The translations under genes were made by a program, and so were the position numbers. This document shows positions 1 through 9,374 of a stretch of DNA of 64,000 bases, piece after piece (position 1 is the first letter of the stretch; the number at the start of each line of letters is the position of its first letter). The stretch comes from Mesorhizobium loti (GTDB lineage Bacteria > Pseudomonadota > Alphaproteobacteria > Rhizobiales > Rhizobiaceae): the NCBI RefSeq assembly GCF_001510895.1, contig NZ_LPWA01000109.1:1-64000 (forward strand). The letters run 5' to 3'. The notes below the pieces were generated by a model. That model had not been told where the DNA came from, did no database searches, and was given only the letters and a program-made list of their open reading frames with translations.

Positions 1-59
1 GCAGCCTCCTGACATTTCCTCCCGACACCAATTGGCCAAGTGCAATCAATCAACAAAAC

Positions 60-87
60 AAAACCCCGCCGAAAATCGACGGGGTTT
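60..87 (-). terminator. Rho-independent terminator of the small lipoprotein gene
   Basis: An 8-bp stem (AAACCCCG paired with CGGGGTTT) encloses an 11-nt loop. Read on the minus strand it is followed by a T-rich run (TTTTGTTTTG). It lies about 60 bp downstream of the stop of the lipoprotein gene. Confidence 0.7.
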
Positions 88-100
88 GTCAGCGGTCTGA

Positions 101-125
101 GAAGGCCGGCACAAGGCCGGCCTTC
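101..125. terminator. second GC-rich hairpin after the lipoprotein gene
   Basis: GAAGGCCGG pairs with CCGGCCTTC around a 7-nt loop, directly between the lipoprotein stop and the stronger terminator at 60-87. There is no clear T tract, so it may be an RNA-stabilising stem or part of a double terminator. Confidence 0.45.
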
Positions 126-146
126 CCGATTTCATTGGATTGACGT

Positions 147-347
147 CTACTGCGCAGGCGCAGCAGGAGGTGTTGCCGGAGCCGGTTCAGCAGGCTTCGA
201 AGCGTCAGGCGTAGCTGGCTTCATCGGCTGCTCGTTGGCCGGCGGGTTGGTGCTTTGGGTGGTCGTTTTGTCCGTGCCGCTCTCGCTGCAAGCCGCGACC
301 CCCAGCAGCGCAAGCGCCGAAACGGACGCCAGAATGAGCTTCTTCAT
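147..347 (-). CDS. small predicted lipoprotein, hypothetical
   Basis: This is a 66-residue protein with an N-terminal secretion signal (MKKLILASVSALALL) and a lipobox-like GVAAC, so the mature protein would begin at Cys20 and be lipid-anchored. The rest is low-complexity and rich in Pro, Ala, Thr and Glu, ending in a PAEPAPATPPAAPAQ tail; no catalytic domain is visible. The ATG has a strong AAGGAGAG ribosome site just upstream, which supports this start. The gene stands alone and is followed by two hairpins. Short Pro/Ala-rich lipoproteins of this type are common and uncharacterised in rhizobia, so no function is proposed. Confidence 0.75.
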   Translation of the reverse strand: MKKLILASVSALALLGVAACSESGTDKTTTQSTNPPANEQPMKPATPDASKPAEPAPATPPAAPAQ

Positions 348-508
348 GGTATCTCTCCTTCAGCAAGCGTTCACGTTTCGGTGAACGGTCGCAGGAGAAA
401 TGCGCCAAGCGGCTCGCGAGTTTCATAACGTTGCGTTTCTGTGTGTAACATCGCGATAACTGCTAACGCCCCGGTATTGCAGGCAATTTGGCGGAGATGG
501 CGAACCCG

Positions 509-1024
509 TTACAGGCTGACGGCGCCGCGGGCAGCCTGGTCGTACTGGCCGGATACCACGCGCATCAGCGCCGCGAGCCTGCTGAGCGCCTCTTCGTCGA
601 GTCCGAGCGTCTTGATACTCGAAATCAGCAGCCCTTCGCGCAACTCGCGGTAGCGTTCGCACGCGCACGCGCCAGCCTCGGTGACCCACACGGTCTTTTC
701 CTTGCCGCGCCTGCCGGTTCGGACAAGGCCCATTCCGGCGAGTTTCTTGATCGAATAGGTCGCAAGATGAGTGTCCTCGATGTTGAACATGGTGCAGAGA
801 TCGGCCTGAGTTTTCTCGCGCCCTCGATGGTTGGTGGCATGCAGCAAAAGGACGTCGAGATGGGTAAGGCCGGGATAGCCAGCGGCCGCCATGCACCTCA
901 CCGTCCAGCGTTGAAAGGCATTGCCGGTGACAGTCAGCGCGAACTCCAATTCCGACATGGACGGCATGGCCCCGACCGATAGATGTGATGCCGAAACGAT
1001 CGGCCCCCATTCTTCGCGCTGCAT
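509..1024 (-). CDS. winged-helix (MarR-like) transcriptional regulator
   Basis: This 171-residue protein has a winged-helix core: a LDVLLLHAT helix, a TQADLCTMFNIEDTHLATYSIKKL recognition region (shown here only to place it at about residues 75-98) and a wing GLVRTGRRGKEKTVWVTEAG. The pattern fits MarR-type regulators and the COG4742-like winged-helix proteins. The ATG at 1024 (MQREEW) is preferred over an upstream in-frame start at 1207, because the longer form would run into the divergent hydantoinase gene. The shared intergenic region holds two TATCGATA boxes, so it probably regulates itself and the oxoprolinase gene, possibly in response to its substrate. The ligand is unknown. Confidence 0.75.
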   Translation of the reverse strand: MQREEWGPIVSASHLSVGAMPSMSELEFALTVTGNAFQRWTVRCMAAAGYPGLTHLDVLLLHATNHRGREKTQADLCTMFNIEDTHLATYSIKKLAGMGLVRTGRRGKEKTVWVTEAGACACERYRELREGLLISSIKTLGLDEEALSRLAALMRVVSGQYDQAARGAVSL

Positions 1025-1043
1025 GCGATGCCTTTCCGATGAT

Positions 1044-1078
1044 TTATCGATAATATATTGACGTATTGCTATCGATAA
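1044..1078. promoter_or_regulatory. paired TATCGATA operator candidate between regulator and oxoprolinase
   Basis: A 10-bp palindrome TTATCGATAA (1044-1053) and a second TATCGATA (1070-1077) are spaced 25 bp centre to centre. Together they also form the 9-bp inverted repeat TTATCGATA/TATCGATAA. They sit in the only AT-rich stretch between the two divergent start codons. Confidence 0.6.
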
Positions 1079-1123
1079 GGCAATGAAAAACCTACATCGG
1101 CACGACCGCAAGGGGAGACAACC

Positions 1124-4100
1124 TTGACCTCGAGATGGGATTTCTGGATCGACCGGGGCGGCACCTTCACCGACATCATCGGCCGCGATCCGCAAGGCCA
1201 ACTGCATCCGCGCAAGCTCCTGTCCGAGAACCCTGAAGCCTATGCCGATGCCGCCATCCAGGGCATACGCGACCTGCTTGGCCTAAAAACGGGCGCCGCC
1301 GTTCCCGCCGAGCGGATCGGCGATATAAAGATGGGCACCACGGTCGCCACCAATGCGCTGCTCGAGCGCAAGGGCGACCGGGTGCTCCTGCTCGTCACCA
1401 AGGGTTTTCGCGATGCGCTGCGCATCGCCTATCAGGCGCGGCCGGATATCTTCGCCAAGGAAATCATCCTGCCGGAGCAGCTCTACGAGCGGGTGATCGA
1501 GATCGACGAGCGCGTGCGCGCCGACGGTCGCGTCGAACGCTTGCTCGACATCGCCGCCTGCCGCCCGGCTATCGAGCAGGCCAAGGCAGACGGCATCGAC
1601 GCGGTCGCCATAATCTTCATGCATGCGTGGAAATATCCGGATCATGAGAAGGCGGTGGCCAAGGTCTGCCGCAAGATCGGCTTCAGCCAGATCTCGGTCA
1701 GCCACGAGGTCTCGCCACTGATCAAGCTGGTTGGCCGCGGCGACACCACTGTGGTCGACGCCTATCTGTCGCCGATCCTGTCGCGCTACGTGCAAAGGGT
1801 GGCGGGAGAGTTGGGCACCGGCCCCCGCCTGATGTTCATGATGTCGTCAGGCGGGCTGACCGCCGCCGACATGTTCCAGGGCAAGGACGCGCTGCTGTCG
1901 GGCCCAGCCGGCGGCGTCGTCGGCATGGTCGAGACGGCGAAGCTCGCGGGCTTCGACAAGGTCATCGGCTTCGACATGGGCGGCACCTCGACCGACGTCG
2001 CCCACTATGACGGCGACTACGAGCGGGCCTTCGACACCGAAGTTGCCGGCGTGCGCATTCGAGCGCCGATGATGCGCATCCACACGGTCGCCGCCGGCGG
2101 CGGCTCGATCCTGCATTACGAAGCCGGCCGTTTCCGCGTCGGCCCGGACTCCGCCGGCGCAATCCTGGCCCGGCCGCTTATAGACGCGGCGGACCGCTGG
2201 CCGTCACCGACGCCAATGTCATGCTCGGCAAGCTGCAGCCCGATGTGTTCCCGGCGATCTTTGGCCCCAGCCAGGACCAGCCGCTCGATGTCGGCACCGT
2301 GCGCGGAAAATTCGCGGCCTTGGCCGCCGAGATCGGCGACGGACGCTCGCCGGAAGCGGTGGCCGAGGGCTTCGTCACCATCGCCGTCGAGAACATGGCC
2401 AACGCCATCAAGAAGATATCGGTGCAGCGAGGCTACGATGTCACCGAGTATCTCCTGAACTGCTTCGGCGGCGCCGGCGGCCAGCATGCTTGCCTGGTCG
2501 CCGATGCGCTCGGCATGGAAGCGGTGCTCATCCACCCCTTCTCCGGCCTGCTTTCGGCCTACGGCATCGGCCTGTCATCGGTCTTCGCGTCGCGCCAGCA
2601 GGCGTTGCTCAAGCCGCTCGCCGAAGAGTCCCGCGTGTCGATCGAGGATCTGATTGCGGCCTTGCGTCAAGGCGTCAGCGCCGAGCTTGCAGCGCAAGGT
2701 ATTGCGGAAGCCGCTATCGCCTCGAAGCCGGTCCTGCAGATCCGCTATGACGGCACCGACACGGCGCTGCCGGTGAATTTCGAGCATGGCTCGATCTTCC
2801 GCGCCAGAGGCGATTTCGAAGCAGCCCACAAGGCGCAGTTCGGCTTTGTCTATGAAAACAAGCCGATGATCGTCGAGGCAGTCGGCGTCGAAGGCAGCGA
2901 TGCCGGAACCGCCGGGCGCGACGAAAATGAATCAAGCCTCGAAGACAAGGCGGCAAATCCCTGGCAGACCAGGCAATTCTTTGCCGACGGCGCCTGGCGC
3001 GATGCCGGCATCTTCCGGCGCGAGGATCTGAAGCCTGGCCATAAGGTGGCCGGCCCCGCCCTCGTGATAGAGCCGAACCAAACCATCGTCGTCGAGCCGG
3101 GCTGGCAGGCCGAGATCACCGCCCGAAACCATGTGCTTTTGCGGCGTATTCAGAAGAAGGCGCGGCAGGCGGCGCTCGGCACCGAAGCCGACCCGGTGAT
3201 GCTGGAGGTGTTCAACAACCTTTTCATGTCGATCGCCGAGCAGATGGGCGTGACGCTGCAGAACACTGCCTATTCGGTCAACATCAAGGAACGGCTGGAT
3301 TTTTCCTGCGCGGTGTTCGACCGCCACGGCGCGCTGGTCGCCAACGCACCGCACATGCCGGTGCACCTGGGCTCCATGGACCGCTCGGTCGAAACCGTCA
3401 TCCGCCTGAATTCCGGTGACATCCATCCAGGCGACGTCTTCGCGCTCAACGCGCCTTACAACGGCGGCACGCATTTGCCCGACATCACCGTCGTGACGCC
3501 GGTGTTCGACGACGCGCGCAAGGAAATCCTGTTCTGGGCAGCCTCGCGCGGCCACCATGCCGATGTCGGCGGCACCGCACCCGGCTCGATGACGCCTTTA
3601 GCCACCACGGTCGATGAGGAAGGCGTGCTGTTCGACAATTTCCGCATCGTCGATCGCGGCCGCTTTCGCGAGAAGGAGCTCGAGACCCTCCTTACCGACC
3701 ATCCCTATCCTGCACGCAATCCCATCCAGAACATCGCCGACCTCAAGGCGCAGATCGCCGCCAACGAAAAGGGCGTGGCGGAGCTCCGCAAGATGGTCGC
3801 GCATTTCGGCCTCGATGTCGTCGAGGCCTATATGGGCCATGTCCAGGACAATGCCGCCGAGAGCGTGCGCCGCGTGCTGGAACGGCTGCCCGACAGTTCC
3901 GACTACGAATATCCCACCGACACCGGTCAGGTGATCAAGGTCAGGATCACCGTCGACCGGGAAAAGCGTGAGGCGACGGTCGATTTCACCGGCACTTCGC
4001 CGGTGATGAAGAACAATTTCAACGCGCCGGAGCCGGTGGCGCGAGCCGCCGTGCTCTATGCCTTCCGCGTCATGGTCGAGGACATGATCCCGATGAATGC

Positions 4101-4734
4101 CGGCTGCCTCAGGCCGATCAACATCGTCATCCCGGACGGCTGCATGCTGAAACCTGCTTATCCGGCGGCGGTCGTCGCCGGCAATGTCGAGACCTCCCAA
4201 CACGTCACCAACGCGCTGTTCGGCGCCATGGGCGCGCTTGCCAATGCGCAAGGCACGATGAACAACCTGACCTTCGGCAACCGGCAGTATCAGTATTACG
4301 AGACGATCTGCTCCGGCTCGCCGGCCGGCCGGATGAATTCGGGCCGCGGCTTTGCCGGCACCTCCGGCGTCCACACGCACATGACCAATTCACGGCTTAC
4401 CGATCCGGAGGTGCTGGAACTGCGCTTCCCGGTCGTGCTGGAGGACTTCCACATCCGCGAGGGCTCGGGCGGCAGGGGCAAGTGGAACGCCGGCGACGGC
4501 ACCAAGCGCACCATCCGCTTCTTGGAAAAGATGGAATGCGCCATCCTCTCCTCGCACCGCAACCGGCCGCCTCAAGGTCTGAACGGTGGCGGCGACGGTG
4601 AGGCCGGCTCGACCAAGGTCAGGCGCAACGATGGCTCGATCGATATGCTGAAGGCCTGCGACCAGACCACGCTCGATGCCGGCGAGGCGGTCATCGTTAC
4701 CACGCCGACACCTGGCGGGTTCGGCAAGGCGTAA
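1124..4734 (+). pseudogene. 5-oxoprolinase / hydantoinase A-B fusion, one frameshift
   Basis: This is an ATP-dependent hydrolase of 5-oxoproline or hydantoin type, with both halves on one chain (about 1203 residues, near the usual 1200-1290). The HyuA half starts with the nucleotide-binding DRGGTFTD motif near residue 10, followed by [14 protein letters not shown] and MGGTSTDVA. The HyuB half starts near residue 690 with VFNNLFMSIAEQMG. The start is TTG at 1124, preceded by AGGGGA at 1111-1116. The frame is lost near 2158-2161. Adding one base after GGCGC restores the family motif [18 protein letters not shown] and joins both reading frames. Either it is a recent pseudogene or, more likely, a sequencing deletion. 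The divergent MarR-like gene is the probable regulator. Substrate specificity cannot be told from sequence. Confidence 0.85.
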
Positions 4735-4752
4735 ACATTTAACGTCAACAGG

Positions 4753-4770
4753 CTGTCACCTGCCTGTCAT
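4753..4770 (+). promoter_or_regulatory. Pho box (PhoB site) of btaAB
   Basis: CTGTCAC at 4753-4759 and CTGTCAT at 4764-4770 form two direct 7-mers with 11-bp periodicity, the consensus PhoB box of rhizobia. It lies 50 bp upstream of the chosen btaA start. DGTS synthesis is known to be induced by phosphate starvation through PhoB in Sinorhizobium and relatives. Confidence 0.88.
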
Positions 4771-4819
4771 GACGCTGCGCTACCCGCTTGCGCCAACGCA
4801 AACGGGGAATCGCCTTGCC

Positions 4820-6067
4820 ATGTCGGATGTTTCCGGAGAACTCGTTTATCGCCGAGGCAAGGAAGTCGGAAAAGCGGTCTACCAAAACCGGGCATTGTCG
4901 AAGGACGGTATTTCCGAACGTCTCTTCGCCTTCCTGTTTTCCGGCCTTGTCTATCCGCAGATCTGGGAGGACCCCGATGTCGACATGGAGGCCATGCAGC
5001 TTGGCGCCGGCCATCGCGTTGTCACGATCGCGTCAGGCGGCTGCAACATTCTGGCTTACCTGACCCGCTCGCCGGCCCGAATCGACGCCGTCGACCTCAA
5101 CGCCGCGCACATCGCGCTGAACCGCATGAAGCTGGAAGCGGTTCGTCATCTGCCGTCGCAGGGCGACCTGTTCCGCTTCTTCGGCGCCGCCGACACCAGC
5201 CACAATTCGGAAGCCTACGACCGTTTCATCGCGCCGCATCTCGATCCGATCAGCCGCCACTACTGGGAGCGCCGGAACTGGCGCGGTCGCCGCCGCATCT
5301 CGGTGTTCGACCGCAACTTCTATCAGACCGGCCTGCTCGGCCTGTTCATCGCTATGGGCCATCGCGTCGGCAAACTGCTCGGCGTCGATCCGGCCGGCAT
5401 CATGAATGCCGAGAACATCGGAGAGCAGCGCCGCTTCTTCAACGAGGAGCTGGCGCCGGTCTTCGACAAGAAGCTCCTGCGCTGGGCGACGTCGCGCAAG
5501 GCCTCGCTGTTCGGCCTCGGCATCCCGCCGGCACAGTATGATTCGCTGATCACCTCCGGCGACGGCTCGATGGCAAGCGTCCTGAAGGCGCGGCTGGAAA
5601 AGCTCGCCTGCGATTTTCCGCTGAAGAACAACTATTTCGCCTGGCAGGCCTTTGCCCGCCGCTATCCGGAACCTGGCGAGGCAGCCCTGCCGGCCTATCT
5701 CGAACCGGGCAACTACAAAACGATCCGCGCCAACATCGATCGCGTCGCCATCCATCATGCCAACCTGATCAAATTCCTGGCTGGCAAGGATGCGGGCACC
5801 GTCGACCGCTTCGTCCTGCTCGACGCGCAGGACTGGATGACCGACGACCTGCTCAACGCGCTGTGGACCGAGATCACCCGCACGGCCTCGGCCGGCGCCC
5901 GCGTGATCTTCCGCACCGCGGCCGAGCCCAGCCTGCTGCCGGGCCGCGTCTCCAACTCCCTGCTCGACCAGTGGCACTATGAGAACGAGGCATCGCGCGA
6001 ATTCTCGGCCAAGGACCGCTCGGCCATCTATGGCGGCTTCCATCTTTATGTGAAGCGCGCCGCATGA
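4820..6067 (+). CDS. btaA: BtaA, S-adenosylmethionine:diacylglycerol 3-amino-3-carboxypropyltransferase
   Basis: BtaA transfers the 3-amino-3-carboxypropyl group of SAM to diacylglycerol, giving diacylglycerylhomoserine, the first step of betaine-lipid (DGTS) synthesis at the inner membrane. The 415-residue product has the family pattern: YPQIWEDPDVDMEAM near residue 45, a SAM-binding VVTIASGGCNIL followed by IDAVDLNAAHIALN, and a C-terminal QWHYENEASREFSAKDRSAIYGGFH. The ATG at 4820 (MSDVSGE) is chosen because an in-frame ATG at 4769 lies inside the Pho box and would leave no promoter; ACGGGGA lies upstream. It overlaps btaB by 4 bp (ATGA), so the two are translated together. It replaces phospholipids when phosphate is scarce. 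Confidence 0.92.
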   Translation: MSDVSGELVYRRGKEVGKAVYQNRALSKDGISERLFAFLFSGLVYPQIWEDPDVDMEAMQLGAGHRVVTIASGGCNILAYLTRSPARIDAVDLNAAHIALNRMKLEAVRHLPSQGDLFRFFGAADTSHNSEAYDRFIAPHLDPISRHYWERRNWRGRRRISVFDRNFYQTGLLGLFIAMGHRVGKLLGVDPAGIMNAENIGEQRRFFNEELAPVFDKKLLRWATSRKASLFGLGIPPAQYDSLITSGDGSMASVLKARLEKLACDFPLKNNYFAWQAFARRYPEPGEAALPAYLEPGNYKTIRANIDRVAIHHANLIKFLAGKDAGTVDRFVLLDAQDWMTDDLLNALWTEITRTASAGARVIFRTAAEPSLLPGRVSNSLLDQWHYENEASREFSAKDRSAIYGGFHLYVKRAA

Positions 6068-6729
6068 GCACGACGGAGCTGCCGGCCAGCCATGCCGAGC
6101 TGATGGATGGCGTCTATCGCTGGCAGCGCCACATCTATGACCTCACCCGCAAATACTACCTGCTCGGGCGCGACAGGCTGATCGACGGGCTCGACGTGCC
6201 GCAAGGCGGCACCGTGCTCGAGCTCGGCTGCGGCACCGGCCGCAACATCGTGCTTGCCGCACGCCGCTATCCGAACGCCCGCTTCTTCGGCCTCGATATC
6301 TCGGCCGAGATGCTGGAAACGGCCAACGCCGCCATGGCCCGCGAAGGTCTCGCCGCTCGCGTCACCCTTGCTCGTGGCGATGCCACCGACTTCGACGCAA
6401 AAGTGCTTTTCGGCGCCCCACATTTCGACCGCGTCTTCGTCTCCTATTCGCTGTCGATGATCCCCGGCTGGGAAAAGACGGTTTCGGCGGCGCTAGCTTC
6501 GCTTGCCCCTGGCGGCTCGCTGCATGTCGTCGATTTCGGCCAGCAGGAAGGCCTGCCGCGCTGGTTCCGCGCCCTTCTGCGCGGCTGGCTGCGGAAATTC
6601 CATGTCGAGCCGCGCGCCTTGCTGCGCGACGTCCTTGAATCGGAATCCGAGCGGACCGGCGCAACCTTCCGTTTCAGAACGCTTTATCGCGGCTACGCCT
6701 GGCTGGCGGTGATCGGCACCCGAAAGTAG
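6064..6729 (+). CDS. btaB: BtaB, SAM-dependent N-methyltransferase for DGTS
   Basis: BtaB methylates the amino group of diacylglycerylhomoserine three times to give the betaine lipid DGTS. The 221-residue protein is a class I methyltransferase: VLELGCGTGRN at residues 51-61 is the SAM-binding loop, GLDISAEMLETA the second strand, and YSLSMIPGWE and GGSLHVVDFG the later motifs. A PRWFRALLRGWLRKF stretch, basic and amphipathic, could contact membrane lipid. Its start overlaps the btaA stop (ATGA), and it falls under the same Pho box. Identity is supported mainly by the pairing with btaA; alone it would read as a generic methyltransferase. Confidence 0.9.
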   Translation: MSTTELPASHAELMDGVYRWQRHIYDLTRKYYLLGRDRLIDGLDVPQGGTVLELGCGTGRNIVLAARRYPNARFFGLDISAEMLETANAAMAREGLAARVTLARGDATDFDAKVLFGAPHFDRVFVSYSLSMIPGWEKTVSAALASLAPGGSLHVVDFGQQEGLPRWFRALLRGWLRKFHVEPRALLRDVLESESERTGATFRFRTLYRGYAWLAVIGTRK

Positions 6730-6735
6730 CAGCCC

Positions 6736-8120
6736 CTATTGATGCAGCGCTTTCACCAATGCGGCCACCATCGCTTGTGGACGGTAGCCGAGCTTGGCGG
6801 GCGTCAGCCCGAGCCGCACCACGACCAGTTGCTCGGACGGAATGACGGCGACGGTCTGGCCGTCATGGCCTTCCATCCAATAGATGTCCTTGGGCAGGCC
6901 GGCGGCGGTGCTCGCGCCGGGATTTTCTTCGTCGCCCGGCCCCTCGATCCACACCTGACCCTTGCCGTAGACTTCGAGGCCGGCGCCGGCTGGCGCATCC
7001 AATCGACGAAGCCGGCGGGCAGGATCTGCGCGCCGTTCCAGATGCCGCCCTGCAGCAGGAACTGGCCGAAGCGCGCCCAGTCATGCGCCGTGGCGTAGAG
7101 ATAGGACGAGCCGACGAACGTACCCTGCTCGTCGGTCTCGAGCACGGCGCTATGCATGCCGAGCGGCCCGAACAGCGCGCTCCGCGGCCATGCCAGCGCC
7201 TTCGCCTTGTCGCCGACCGCGTCCTGCCATAGCCGCGACAGCATGACGGCCGTGCCGCTCGAATAGGAAAACACCTTGCCTACCTTGCCGGTTAGCGGCT
7301 TGCCCTCGCCGAAGCCCGCCATGTCCGGCTCGAGATAGAGCATGCGCGTGACGTCGGCGACGTCGCCGTAATCCTCGTTGAATTCCAGACCGCTCGACAT
7401 CGCCATCATGTCGGCAAGGCTGATCGCGGCGCGCCCGTCGGCCTTCCACGGCGCGAACAGGCCCTTATTGTCGAGCGCCATCTTGCCGTCCTTCACCAGC
7501 GTGCCGACGATCGCGGCATTCACCGTCTTCGTCATCGACCAGCCGAGCAGCGGCGTCTTGGCCGAAAAGCCATCGCCATAACGCTCCGCGACGATGCGGC
7601 CGTTCTTCACCACAACGACCGCGCGCATGCCGGTCCCGGCCATTGCGGCATCGTCGATGACCTTCGACACTTGCGGGTTTTGCGAGGCATCCACCCGTTC
7701 GCCTTCGGGCCAGAGCGCGCCCTGTGAGCTCACCGCCATAGGCTCGACATGCACGGATGTCTGCCTCGCCTGCCCGGTGTCGCCGTTGGGAACCGAGGCG
7801 CAGCCGAGCCCGTCGCGCGCGACCGCGACGCTTTTGCCCAGCACACCGAACAGGCCCGCCGAAACAAGCCGCCTCTCCTTGTCGACGGATACCCTCATCA
7901 GACGAAGCAGCGGATGGCCCGGCGCCTGCACGTCGATGGCCAGCACCTCGTTCGGGTCGCGGCCGGCGATGAACACGTTGGAGCAGACGATCTTGGCCGA
8001 ATAGCCGGAGCCGACGCGGATCAGCTCTGGCGGCGCGAGGTAGAGCCAGGCGAAGAGCCCGACCACCGCCAGCACGACGAGGCCCAGCAGCCATTTGATG
8101 AACTTCACGACAGCCCGCAT
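6736..8120 (-). pseudogene. serine hydrolase (class C beta-lactamase fold), frameshifted
   Basis: This is a membrane-anchored serine hydrolase of the beta-lactamase/6-aminohexanoate-dimer-hydrolase superfamily, about 460 residues when repaired. One N-terminal transmembrane segment (WLLGLVVLAVVGLFAWLYL) puts the catalytic domain in the periplasm. The SxxK motif is SMTK at about residues 195-198; a YSSG element follows. The ATG at 8120 is used because the upstream alternative is a GTG. The frame breaks near 6983-6990, in a GC-rich run. After the break the other frame continues with VYGKGQVWIEGPG to an ordinary C-terminus, so one missing base explains it. It is convergent with btaB, 6 bp apart. 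The substrate is unknown; antibiotic hydrolysis should not be assumed. Confidence 0.75.
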
Positions 8121-8249
8121 CGTTTTCCCGCCCTTTGGGTTTTCCGGCACGATTTATGTCATCGATTTGCCGCCATTGCTTCCGCAAAATCATGTCCGAT
8201 GTCGAGCGCCGTCAATGGATTATCAACCATGTTCGGCGATCACGGAGGG

Positions 8250-8291
8250 ATGTCGCCCAAAAGTGCCAAGCTGCTTTGGGACAACGACATG
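8250..8291 (+). repeat. degenerate copy of the ATGTCG...CGACATG dispersed repeat
   Basis: The inverted ends ATGTCG and CGACATG, with an inner CCCAAAAGTG...CTTTGGGACAA, match the larger copies at 48521, 54953 and 62273 with several differences. It lies in the 280-bp gap between the serine hydrolase and the GH25 lysozyme gene; nothing else is visible there. Confidence 0.5.
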
Positions 8292-8401
8292 TACGAAGAT
8301 GGACGGTCCTGTGGGGCGATCGTCCGGAGGGGGCCCGCGTAAGCGACCACCAGCAGTGAAGGACCCATCAGCGGCCGGCTGATCCCGGCTCGGGGGATAT
8401 C

Positions 8402-9193
8402 ATGCGCCGTCTTGCGGCCATTGCGATGCTTACGCTGTTGGGCGCCTGCTCGACCGTCGATGATCTTTCGCCGCTGGCGCCATCATCTCAAACCGTCGCG
8501 GTGCGCGCGCCGCGTTTCGAAGATTCCAAGCCGCATGAATGGGACAGCGGCACGCCGTGGAACTATGCTATCCATGGCACCGATGTCTCCAAATACCAAA
8601 CCTCGGTCGACTGGCCGACGGCCAAGGCCAGCGGCATATCCTTCGCCTTCATCAAGGCAACGGAAGGCGGCGACCGGTTCGATGACTATTTCAGCGAGCA
8701 TTGGGCCCGCACCAGAGCCGCCGGAATCCCGCGAGCGGCTTATCATTTCTTCTATTTCTGCACGCCGGCCGCCGCCCAGGCGCGCTGGTTCATCGCCAAT
8801 GTCCCGAGAGACCCCTCGGCAATGCCGCCGGTGCTCGACATGGAATGGAACCCGAAGTCGCCGACCTGCAGGCTGCGCCCCGATCCCGCGACGGTGCGCG
8901 CAGAGATGACCACCTTCCTCGAGATGGTTGAGCGCCACTACGGCAAGAAGCCGATCATCTACACCTCGCTCGACTTCTTCGACGACAATCAGCTGGCGAC
9001 CTTCCGCGGCTATCCCTACTGGCTGCGCTCGGTCGCCGGCCATCCGCGTCAGAAGTATGGCAGCCATCCCTTCACCTTCTGGCAGTACACCGGAACCGGC
9101 ATCGTGCCCGGCATGACCGGCAAGTCCGACATCAACGTTTTCAACGGCTCGGAAGCCGCCTGGAACAAGTGGCTGCGGCAGAACACCCGTTGA
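8402..9193 (+). CDS. GH25 lysozyme-family lipoprotein
   Basis: This is a glycoside hydrolase family 25 muramidase, expected to cleave N-acetylmuramic acid linkages in peptidoglycan. The 263-residue protein has a lipoprotein signal ending in LLGAC (Cys16), so it would be anchored in the periplasm. Family motifs are visible: HGTDVSKYQ (residues 59-66) carries the first catalytic Asp, LDMEWN (145-150) carries the Asp/Glu pair, and YWLRSV and FWQYTGTG line the C-terminal barrel. It is followed 180 bp later by a lytic transglycosylase on the same strand, so both may act in cell-wall turnover. Phage origin is common for this family, but no other phage gene is nearby. Confidence 0.87.
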   Translation: MRRLAAIAMLTLLGACSTVDDLSPLAPSSQTVAVRAPRFEDSKPHEWDSGTPWNYAIHGTDVSKYQTSVDWPTAKASGISFAFIKATEGGDRFDDYFSEHWARTRAAGIPRAAYHFFYFCTPAAAQARWFIANVPRDPSAMPPVLDMEWNPKSPTCRLRPDPATVRAEMTTFLEMVERHYGKKPIIYTSLDFFDDNQLATFRGYPYWLRSVAGHPRQKYGSHPFTFWQYTGTGIVPGMTGKSDINVFNGSEAAWNKWLRQNTR

Positions 9194-9310
9194 CATCGGC
9201 CCCCGTGCCTGCTTTTCGACACGGCGGGCGGCGATAGTTGCAACCGCTGGTGATGCGGAGCGGCGCACTTTACCGGGGTACCGGACGGCGCTCCTGAATT
9301 TTGAAATCTA

Positions 9311-9354
9311 CGCATGATCCTGTCCAAACCCGGCCGGGTTTCACGAATCATGCG
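9311..9354. repeat. palindromic REP-like unit (CGCATGAT...ATCATGCG)
   Basis: Outer arms CGCATGAT and ATCATGCG enclose a perfect 16-bp palindrome AAACCCGGCCGGGTTT. It resembles the hairpin at 50707-50750 (arm GCGTATGATCC) and belongs to the GCATGATCC-type intergenic palindromes of rhizobia. It lies just before the transglycosylase gene. Confidence 0.55.
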
Positions 9355-9374
9355 GCGGTCTCGAAAGGGAAGCG

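Noticed and set aside
6736..8120. An antibiotic-resistance beta-lactamase
   Set aside because: Only the fold and SxxK motif are shown; the membrane anchor and family resemble general serine hydrolases.
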